Origin: Aeolococcus sp050734155
Lineage (GTDB): Bacteria; Chloroflexota; Dormibacteria; Aeolococcales; Aeolococcaceae
Direction: 5' to 3'
Assembly: GCA_050734155.1 (NCBI GenBank)
Contig: JBOHUD010000037.1
Location: 1 to 11,505 of the forward strand
Length of the DNA: 11,505 nt
A program made the translations under genes and the position numbers. The notes beneath the pieces were generated by a model. The model had not been told where the DNA came from. It saw nothing but the letters and a program-made list of their open reading frames with translations, and searched no databases. Below are positions 5,797 through 11,505 of this stretch, piece after piece (position 1 is the first letter of the stretch; the number at the start of each line of letters is the position of its first letter).

Positions 5797-7263
5797 TCAG
5801 TCGGCGCCCCTGGCGGTGGCGCTCAGGTCGCGACCCCGCCGGGGGCGCAGGCCGCAGTACACGGCCACCGTCACCAGGAAGCCGACCAGGAAGCTGATGT
5901 CGCCGAACTGGGGCACGTTGGATGGCACCACGCCGACGAAGAGTGTCTGGTTCCAGAACGGGAATGAGGCCGCGATCCCGGCGCCCATGGCGACCAGCCC
6001 CTTCCAGGGCCGGTGCCGTGAGTCGAAGAAGCCGGCCTGGCGGTATCGACCGCCGTGGAGCATCCAGTCGGTCAGCACCACAGCGATGAAGGGGACGATC
6101 CAGTAGGTGTTGAAGAACAGGAAGGCTTCGTACTTGCTCCCCGGTGCGGCGTTGCCGGTCAGCGCCACCAGGAACCCGATGGCGCCGAAGCCGACCGCGA
6201 CCAGCGCCCGGCGGCGGCGCAGGGTCAGCCGGATGCCCAGTGTCAGGAAGGACATCGCCGCGCTGTACAGGTTGAGAACGTTGGCGGCGATGGCACCCAG
6301 AGCGATGGCCACGGTGGCGATCAGCCCCAGCACCTCGGGCAGGGGCTTGACGAACTGGTCGGTGGGCACGTCGCTGGGTCCCCACGACGTCCCCGCCACC
6401 GTGGCCAGGCCCGCACCGGCGATCTCCAGCACCGCGCACGAGACGAACAGGCCGAGGCCGGCGGCCAGCGCCACCCGAATGGCACTGGTGTCCCGGGGAA
6501 GATAGCGCGCGTAGTCGGCTCCGTAGGGGTTCCAACTCACGGCGTACGCGTAGGCGAAGAACACCGCCAGGATGAAGGCGCCCACCTGGCCTCCGGCGGC
6601 CGCCGGGGCGGCGGGGTTGAAGCCCAGCCCCGCGTCGGTGCGCCCGAGGATGTACAGGCAGCACACCGCGAAGACCAGGCCGAGCAGCGGAAAGATGACC
6701 CGCTCGAACTGGTGCACCATGTTGTAGCCGACAAAGGCGATGGCGACCTCGATCGACACCACCACCGCCAGGGCCAGCCAGAAGGGCGGCACGTTCCAGC
6801 CCACGTGCCCGAAGAAGGTGCGGACGGCGAAGGCGCCGCTCACCGAGTTGACGGCCACCCAACCGGCGCCGGAGGTGAGCGTGTTGAGGCCCGCGGGCAG
6901 CAGGTTGCCGAGGTACCCGAAGGCGCCGCGGCTCTGGATCAGCTGGGGGACGCCGTAGCGCGGCCCGAAGGTGGACAGCCATCCGTGCGTCGCCGACCCC
7001 AGCGCCGTGCCCAGCACGAGGCCGACCACGGTCATCCAGAAGCCGCCCCCGAACAGGACTACGGGCAGGACCCCGACGTACACCGTCGCGAACTCGAAGT
7101 TCGGTGATGTCCATGTCCAGAACAGCTGGATCGGCCGCCCGTGGCGCTCACCGTCGGGGATGTACTCCACCCCGCCGGGCTCGACGGCGATGACGCTCTC
7201 GCCGTACTCGCCCTCGCGAACCGGGATGCCCGTCGACGCCGGCTCGACTCCGATCGCGCTCAT
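5797..7263 (-). CDS. NCS1-family nucleobase/HMP permease of the thiamine operon
   Basis: An inner-membrane, probably cation-coupled transporter of 488 residues. NCS1 hallmarks are visible: FWTWTSPNFEF near 48-58, the GPRYGVPQLIQSRGAFG loop at 100-116, SWNPYGADYARYLPRDTS at 243-260, and about twelve hydrophobic segments. NCS1 members carry cytosine, purines, allantoin, hydantoin or hydroxymethylpyrimidine (HMP). Its place as last gene after thiD-thiM-thiE behind a TPP riboswitch argues for HMP import, the role proposed for CytX-type transporters; that is inference from context. The ATG at 7263 is 4 bases after the thiE stop (TGAGCGGATG), so translation is probably coupled. The frame stays open far upstream, but that part is only the shadow of thiE. 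A cytosine or purine permease remains possible. Confidence 0.88.
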   Translation of the reverse strand: MSAIGVEPASTGIPVREGEYGESVIAVEPGGVEYIPDGERHGRPIQLFWTWTSPNFEFATVYVGVLPVVLFGGGFWMTVVGLVLGTALGSATHGWLSTFGPRYGVPQLIQSRGAFGYLGNLLPAGLNTLTSGAGWVAVNSVSGAFAVRTFFGHVGWNVPPFWLALAVVVSIEVAIAFVGYNMVHQFERVIFPLLGLVFAVCCLYILGRTDAGLGFNPAAPAAAGGQVGAFILAVFFAYAYAVSWNPYGADYARYLPRDTSAIRVALAAGLGLFVSCAVLEIAGAGLATVAGTSWGPSDVPTDQFVKPLPEVLGLIATVAIALGAIAANVLNLYSAAMSFLTLGIRLTLRRRRALVAVGFGAIGFLVALTGNAAPGSKYEAFLFFNTYWIVPFIAVVLTDWMLHGGRYRQAGFFDSRHRPWKGLVAMGAGIAASFPFWNQTLFVGVVPSNVPQFGDISFLVGFLVTVAVYCGLRPRRGRDLSATARGAD

Positions 7264-7267
7264 CCGC

Positions 7268-7837
7268 TCAGGACCGCGCGCTCGCCCGCAGCGCCTGGTC
7301 CACGGCCGCGCGAACGTCCCCGCTGTGGGCGGCGGCGCGGACGATGGCAACCCCTGACGCCCCCGCCTCGATGCACGAGGCGGCGTTGCCGGCATCGATG
7401 GCGCCGATGGCCACCACCGGGATGCGCACCGCCGCGCAGATGGCGGCCAGCCCGGCGATGCCGATCGGCAGCGCCGCGTCGGTCTTGGTGGGAGTCGCCC
7501 AGATGGGACCGGCGCCGAGATAGCCGGCGCCGAGCGCCTGCGCCTCCTCGGCCTCGTCGACGTCGCTGACGCTGACGCCGAGGAGCAGACCCTCGGCCAC
7601 CGCCCGCACGGCGCCACGGTCGGTCTGCCCCAGGTGCACGCCGTCCGCCGCGCAGCGCAGAGCCGCCTCGACGTCATCGTTGATGACAAGCGTGGCCGGA
7701 AGATGGCGGAGCCTGCGGCCGAGCTCGACTCGCGCCACCGTGCCGGCGTCCTTGAGGCGCACCTGCACCACGGTGGCGCCCGCGGCCACGGCCAGCTCGC
7801 CGAGCTCGGCACCGTCGACGATCGCGTGCACCCTCAC
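7268..7837 (-). CDS. thiE: Thiamine-phosphate synthase
   Basis: Joins HMP pyrophosphate and hydroxyethylthiazole phosphate to give thiamine monophosphate. At 189 residues it is somewhat shorter than usual (about 205-220), chiefly at the N-terminus. Family motifs occur in the expected order of a TIM barrel: VVQVRLKD (23-30), VINDDVEAAL (51-60), DGVHLGQTD (65-73), GVSVSD (87-92), GYLGAGPIWATPTKTD (105-120) and VVAIGAIDAGN (141-151), where AIGGI is more common. A C-terminal GASGVAIVRA binds phosphate. The GTG at 7837 overlaps the thiM stop as GTGA, the expected coupled start. A second GTG six bases on is possible. The longer frame upstream is the shadow of thiM. The product fits the ThiD and ThiM products made by the two genes before it. 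Confidence 0.93.
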   Translation of the reverse strand: MRVHAIVDGAELGELAVAAGATVVQVRLKDAGTVARVELGRRLRHLPATLVINDDVEAALRCAADGVHLGQTDRGAVRAVAEGLLLGVSVSDVDEAEEAQALGAGYLGAGPIWATPTKTDAALPIGIAGLAAICAAVRIPVVAIGAIDAGNAASCIEAGASGVAIVRAAAHSGDVRAAVDQALRASARS

Positions 7838-8667
7838 AGGCGGGTGACCCGGGCGCGGGCGTCGATGGTGTCGGGCGACAGCGAGTGGAGCGCGTCGTAG
7901 AGGGCGACATGGAAGCTTCCCGGTCCGTGGCTCTGCGTGGCCGCGTCCTCGCCGGCGACCCCGAGGGCGACCAGCGCCTCGACCGCGGCGCTGAGCGAAT
8001 CGCCCTGGTTGACCGCCGCGAAACAACCGGTGATGGCGCTGGCGATGCAGCCGGTGCCGGTGACGGTGGCGAGGAGAGGATGACCGTTGGCGACGAGCAG
8101 GGTGGTGCTGGCGTCGCTGACCGCGTCCACCACCCCGGTGACCGCCACCGTGCAGCCGAGGACGCCCGCCGCAGTCCTGGCCAGGTCACCGTTCTGGTCG
8201 CTGCTGCTCATCGACTCGACGCCGCGGATCTCGGCGCTCCGTCCCGCCAGGCTGGCCACCTCCGCCGCGTTGCCACGCACGATGGCGATGTCCACCTCGT
8301 GGAGGAGCCGCTGCGCGCTCTGGGTGCGCAGGGTTGTCGCCCCCGCACCGACGGGATCGAGCACCACCGGGACCGCGGCCGCGTTGGCGGCGCGGCCCGC
8401 CAGGACCATGGAGTCGACCCACTCGCGGCTGAGGGTGCCGATGTTGAGCACCACGGCTCCCGCCGCCGCCGCCATCTCGGCCACCTCCTCGGGCGCGTGC
8501 GCCATCACCGGCAGTGCCCCGATCGCCAGGGTGGCGTTGGCGGTCTCGTTCATGACCACGAAGTTGGTGATCTGGTGGACCAGCGGACGCAGCTCGCGGA
8601 GGCGGCGCAGCGCATCCCCCGTCGGCACGCTGATGGCGGTGCCTGCCACACCTCTGTCGACGTTCAT
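7834..8667 (-). CDS. thiM: Hydroxyethylthiazole kinase
   Basis: ATP-dependent salvage kinase for the thiazole half of thiamine (4-methyl-5-hydroxyethylthiazole). The 277 residues match the ThiM fold: PLVHQITNFVVMNETANATLAIGALPVMAH (28-57) is the substrate-binding N-terminus, VVLDPVGAGATTLRT (101-115) and IVRGNAAEVASLAG (129-142) are typical ribokinase-like motifs, and GTGC (204-207) carries the conserved active-site cysteine Cys207. The ATG at 8667 overlaps the thiD stop as ATGA, so translation is coupled; the longer open frame upstream is the thiD shadow. With no thiG, thiC or other de novo gene in view, this operon is of the salvage type, though de novo genes may lie elsewhere. Confidence 0.95.
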   Translation of the reverse strand: MNVDRGVAGTAISVPTGDALRRLRELRPLVHQITNFVVMNETANATLAIGALPVMAHAPEEVAEMAAAAGAVVLNIGTLSREWVDSMVLAGRAANAAAVPVVLDPVGAGATTLRTQSAQRLLHEVDIAIVRGNAAEVASLAGRSAEIRGVESMSSSDQNGDLARTAAGVLGCTVAVTGVVDAVSDASTTLLVANGHPLLATVTGTGCIASAITGCFAAVNQGDSLSAAVEALVALGVAGEDAATQSHGPGSFHVALYDALHSLSPDTIDARARVTRL

Positions 8668-9479
8668 GCGCTCCGTCCTCCCAGCGCCCCGACCACCGGC
8701 GCGCGGGCGCGCACGTCGAGCACGTCGACGGGTCCCTCGCCACCGCCGATCTCCACCAACCCGGCGGCCACTGCCCGCGAGGCCACCTCCGCCGCCCTCG
8801 ACGCTGCCTCGGCCAGGCCCCACCCCTGGGCGAGCAGCGCGGTCAGAGTTGCCGAGTGGGTGCAGCCCGCGCCGTGGGTGGCGGCGACCGCGTGGCGCTG
8901 CACGGGGATCTCGATGTGGCTGGTGCCGTCGAACAGGTGGTCGACGGCGGGTTGGCCGTGACCGCCGGTGACGATGACCGCGTGTGCGCCCATGGCGCAC
9001 AGCCTCTCGGCGAGCTCACGCCGGGGAGCGCGCACGCCGGTGAGCATCTCCGCCTCGGGAAGGTTGGGCGTGATCACCGTGGCCATCGGCAGCAGACGGC
9101 GGACCATGGCCACGACCGCGTCCTCGCGCAGCAGGCGCGCCCCGGAGCTGGCCACCATCACCGGGTCGACGACCAACGTCGGGCGACGAGTGGCCAGGGC
9201 GCCGGCGACGGTGTCGATGATCTCCGCCGAGAAGAGCATCCCGGTCTTGACGGCGTCTGCTCCGATGTCATTGAGGACGGCCTCGATCTGCGCGACGATG
9301 AATGTGCTGGGGACCGCGTGGATTGCGGTCACCTCCCGGGTGTTCTGCGCGGTCAGCGCCACGATGACGCTGCTGCCGTGACAGCCGGCGGCGGCGAACG
9401 CGCGCAGATCGGCCTGAATGCCCGCACCACCACCGGAATCGGACGAGGCGATGGTGAGGGCGCGAGCGATGCGGTCCAC
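8664..9479 (-). CDS. thiD: Hydroxymethylpyrimidine / HMP-phosphate kinase
   Basis: Phosphorylates HMP to HMP-P and then to HMP-PP, the pyrimidine donor for ThiE. The 271 residues match stand-alone ThiD. Visible motifs are ALTIASSDSGGGAGIQADLRAF (7-28), the VTAIHAVP region, DAVKTGMLFS (75-84), LVVDPVMVASSG (102-113), ITPNLPEAEMLTG (136-148) and HGAGCTHSA (202-210). The last carries the anion-hole Gly-x-Gly and catalytic Cys206, with Ala where Thr is usual. The start is GTG at 9479, chosen because an AGGGAG ribosome site lies 4 bases upstream and the protein then begins at the normal family position. That ribosome site is the end of the TPP riboswitch, so translation is likely blocked when TPP is bound. 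It is the first gene of the thiD-thiM-thiE-permease operon. Confidence 0.95.
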   Translation of the reverse strand: MDRIARALTIASSDSGGGAGIQADLRAFAAAGCHGSSVIVALTAQNTREVTAIHAVPSTFIVAQIEAVLNDIGADAVKTGMLFSAEIIDTVAGALATRRPTLVVDPVMVASSGARLLREDAVVAMVRRLLPMATVITPNLPEAEMLTGVRAPRRELAERLCAMGAHAVIVTGGHGQPAVDHLFDGTSHIEIPVQRHAVAATHGAGCTHSATLTALLAQGWGLAEAASRAAEVASRAVAAGLVEIGGGEGPVDVLDVRARAPVVGALGGRSA

Positions 9480-9483
9480 GGAA

Positions 9484-9554
9484 CTCCCTACGCTGGCATG
9501 ACCCAGATCAGGTTCGCGGGTGTGATCTCAGCCCCATTCAGGGCACCCCGGTGC
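9484..9554 (-). ncRNA. TPP riboswitch (THI element)
   Basis: On the minus strand the conserved core is plainly visible: GGGGTG (9549-9544) opens P2; CCC-TGAAT-GGGG is a minimal P3; CTGAGA (9531-9526) is the pyrimidine-sensing motif; CACACCC closes P2; and GAACCTGATCTGGGTCATGC plus CAGCGTAGGGAG is the P4/P5 pyrophosphate-sensing half, with CTGG pairing CCAG. It ends in the Shine-Dalgarno of thiD (AGGGAG, 9489-9484), so TPP binding most likely acts on translation start. P3 is very short, and I see few contiguous P1 pairs. Confidence 0.95.
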
Positions 9555-9558
9555 AGGC

Positions 9559-9564
9559 AATGTA
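9559..9564 (-). promoter_or_regulatory. Possible -10 box of the thiamine operon
   Basis: The minus-strand hexamer TACATT would place the transcript start near 9552, at the first base of the riboswitch, which is where it should be. No -35 hexamer is seen; a perfect 20-bp palindrome occupies that place instead. Confidence 0.35.
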
Positions 9565-9569
9565 CCACC

Positions 9570-9589
9570 GCGACCGCGGCCGCGGTCGC
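9570..9589. promoter_or_regulatory. Perfect 20-bp GC palindrome upstream of the TPP riboswitch
   Basis: GCGACCGCGG followed by its exact reverse complement CCGCGGTCGC, with no spacer. It lies 47 bases after the end of the cNMP-binding protein gene and about 15 bases before the riboswitch. Candidate roles are an operator over the -35 region of the thiamine operon or a GC-rich hairpin ending the upstream transcript. No T-tract follows on the minus strand, which weakens the terminator reading. The symmetry is fact; the role is inference. Confidence 0.45.
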
Positions 9590-9599
9590 CGACCCCCGA

Positions 9600-9628
9600 G
9601 GCGCTGAGCCGGCCCTGCGAGCAGCGCC
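9600..9628 (-). terminator. Candidate hairpin after the cNMP-binding protein gene
   Basis: GGCGCTG and CAGCGCC form a perfect 7-bp GC-rich stem around a 15-base loop, 8 bases past the TGA of the upstream gene. No T-run follows, so it would be an atypical terminator of a kind often seen in high-GC genomes, or just an mRNA 3'-end stabiliser. Confidence 0.3.
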
Positions 9629-9636
9629 CGCTCAGC

Positions 9637-10089
9637 TCACCTGGACTGGTTGGCGCTCGCCTCGGGCCTGCCGGCACTGATCACAGAGCGGAAGCGGCGC
9701 ACGATCTCGGGCAGGAGATTGACGGCGATGATCGGGTTGTCGATGAGGAACTGCCGAAAGCTCCCGTCACCCAGGGTCAGGCAGCGCAACCGGGTGGTGG
9801 CCCTGATGCTGGCTGTCCTCTGCTTGCCGTCGAGGGCTGCCACCTCGCCGAAGAAGTCGCCTCGACCGAGGTGGTGGATCACCGCGCCGTCGAGGACGAC
9901 GTCCGCCTCGCCGTCCAGGATGATGAAGAAATCGGGACCAGACAGGCCCTCGGTGAGGACGCCGTGCCCCTCCAGGTAGGTGGAGTCGTCGAAGCGCTCG
10001 GCGGCCGCGTGGATCTGATCCCTGGACAGGCCGGCGAACAGCGAGCTCTTCTCCAGCGTTGCGATGACGTCATCACGGATTGCGGCCAT
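9637..10089 (-). CDS. Stand-alone cyclic nucleotide-binding domain protein
   Basis: A 150-residue protein made of a single cyclic nucleotide-binding (CRP-type) domain with an N-terminal helix. The phosphate-binding cassette is readable as FFGEVAALDGKQRTASIRA (79-97), with the conserved Glu82 and Arg91 that hold the cyclic phosphate and ribose. GLSGPDFFIILDGEADV (48-64) is the typical beta-roll segment. After the C-helix (about 122-137) only 13 residues remain, so there is no helix-turn-helix and the protein cannot be a classical CRP/FNR activator by itself. The ATG at 10089 is chosen for its GGGAG 6 bases upstream; the frame could start nine codons earlier. It stands alone between rpoD and the thiamine operon. 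A role as a cNMP-sensing partner of another protein is inference. Confidence 0.85.
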   Translation of the reverse strand: MAAIRDDVIATLEKSSLFAGLSRDQIHAAAERFDDSTYLEGHGVLTEGLSGPDFFIILDGEADVVLDGAVIHHLGRGDFFGEVAALDGKQRTASIRATTRLRCLTLGDGSFRQFLIDNPIIAVNLLPEIVRRFRSVISAGRPEASANQSR

Positions 10090-10104
10090 GTCGATCTCCC
10101 TCCA

Positions 10105-10121
10105 GCGGGGCGGCACCCCGC
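10105..10121 (-). promoter_or_regulatory. GC hairpin in the leader of the cNMP-binding protein gene
   Basis: GCGGGG and CCCCGC form a perfect 6-bp stem with a 5-base loop, 15 bases before the ATG and abutting the ribosome site. A minus-strand TACACT at 10134-10129 could be a -10 box just upstream, but no -35 is visible. It could terminate rpoD transcription or modulate translation of the next gene; no T-tract is present. Confidence 0.3.
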
Positions 10122-10167
10122 GACGGCAAGTGTAGACCGGGGTGCAGCTCGGGGCGAGGGGCGGTGC

Positions 10168-11274
<1,107 letters not shown>

Positions 11275-11361
11275 GCTCTCTCCGTTACCGGTCCCAATCC
11301 CGCCACCTGGCGTTCCCCCGGAGTAGATCCTACGCGCAACCGCCGATTCCCGGGCCCGCCG

Positions 11362-11505
11362 TCAGCGTTCGGTGACTCGTTCGTGCTCGAGCAGGCTCGC
11401 CTTGGTGGTCAGCCCGTAGTAGTAGCCACCCAGGCTGCCGTCGCGTCGGACCACGCGGTGGCAGGGAACAAAGAGGCACACGGCATTGCGCGCGCAGGCC
11501 GCCGC
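11362..11505 (-). CDS. Methylated-DNA--protein-cysteine methyltransferase, C-terminal part only
   Basis: Repairs O6-methylguanine by transferring the methyl group irreversibly to its own cysteine. Only the last 47 residues and the stop are in the window. They include the active-site motif PCHRVV preceded by ARNAVCLFV, and the GGYYYGLTTKASLLEHE tail that follows it in the Ogt/Ada family. GGYRWGL- or GYxWGL-type text is commoner at that spot, so the Tyr-Tyr here is slightly unusual. The N-terminal DNA-binding half lies past the right edge, so whether the protein stands alone (Ogt) or is fused (Ada-like) cannot be told. It is transcribed toward rpoD, with 87 bases between them. Confidence 0.88.
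   Translation of the reverse strand, partial: AAACARNAVCLFVPCHRVVRRDGSLGGYYYGLTTKASLLEHERVTER

Noticed and set aside
5201..7114. Minus-strand ORF of 637 codons spanning gltX and the permease
   Set aside because: High-GC shadow frame with Arg/Gly/Pro-rich text; gltX and the permease have clear family motifs in other frames.
8856..9680. Plus-strand ORF of 274 codons opposite thiD and the riboswitch
   Set aside because: Antisense shadow; it also crosses the riboswitch and shows no family motif.
11327..11332. TAGGAT as a -10 box for rpoD on the minus strand
   Set aside because: No -35 hexamer at a plausible distance and only a fair match, so it is not listed as a promoter.

Overview
The window comes from a high-GC bacterial chromosome. 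Gene styles are bacterial throughout: Shine-Dalgarno starts, a primary sigma-70 factor, a TPP riboswitch and stop/start overlaps of 4 bases. High GC, an NCS1 permease in a thiamine operon and LamG/FN3 surface proteins suggest an Actinomycetota-, Chloroflexota- or Dormibacterota-like soil lineage. Nothing visible fixes the phylum.

The left third (about 1-3740) looks like accessory DNA. It holds, all on the minus strand, a large exported LamG/fibronectin-III repeat protein that runs off the left edge, a gene-poor and partly degraded stretch (1439-2452) with one small signal-peptide ORF, and a complete tyrosine recombinase (2453-3610). The recombinase starts 129 bases from the 3' end of a tRNA-Glu(UUC) gene (3740-3811). 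An integrase beside a tRNA 3' end is the usual layout of an island integrated at that tRNA, with the island extending leftward out of the window. The short DNA between integrase and tRNA carries inverted and direct repeats that could be recombination or operator sites.

The right two thirds look like ordinary chromosome. On the plus strand a small membrane protein (3891-4349) precedes glutamyl-tRNA synthetase gltX (4367-5788), so the enzyme lies close to, and diverges from, a gene for its own tRNA substrate. Facing gltX on the minus strand is a thiamine-salvage operon. It is preceded by a TPP riboswitch (about 9484-9554), and its order is thiD (HMP/HMP-P kinase), thiM (hydroxyethylthiazole kinase), thiE (thiamine-phosphate synthase), then an NCS1-family permease. 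thiD/thiM and thiM/thiE overlap by 4 bases, and the permease starts 4 bases after thiE. The parts fit together as follows: the permease probably imports the pyrimidine (HMP), ThiD phosphorylates it twice, ThiM phosphorylates the thiazole, ThiE joins the two, and the resulting TPP shuts the operon through a riboswitch that contains the thiD ribosome-binding site.

Upstream of the operon, still on the minus strand, lie a stand-alone cyclic-nucleotide-binding-domain protein (9637-10089), the primary sigma factor rpoD/sigA (10168-11274), and the 3' end of an O6-methylguanine-DNA methyltransferase gene (11362 to the right edge). The most noteworthy non-coding items are a perfect 20-bp palindrome (9570-9589) placed where the -35 region of the thiamine operon should be, the riboswitch with its weak P1 stem, and the repeat cluster at the island junction. 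I do not see a clearly new defence or biosynthetic system.
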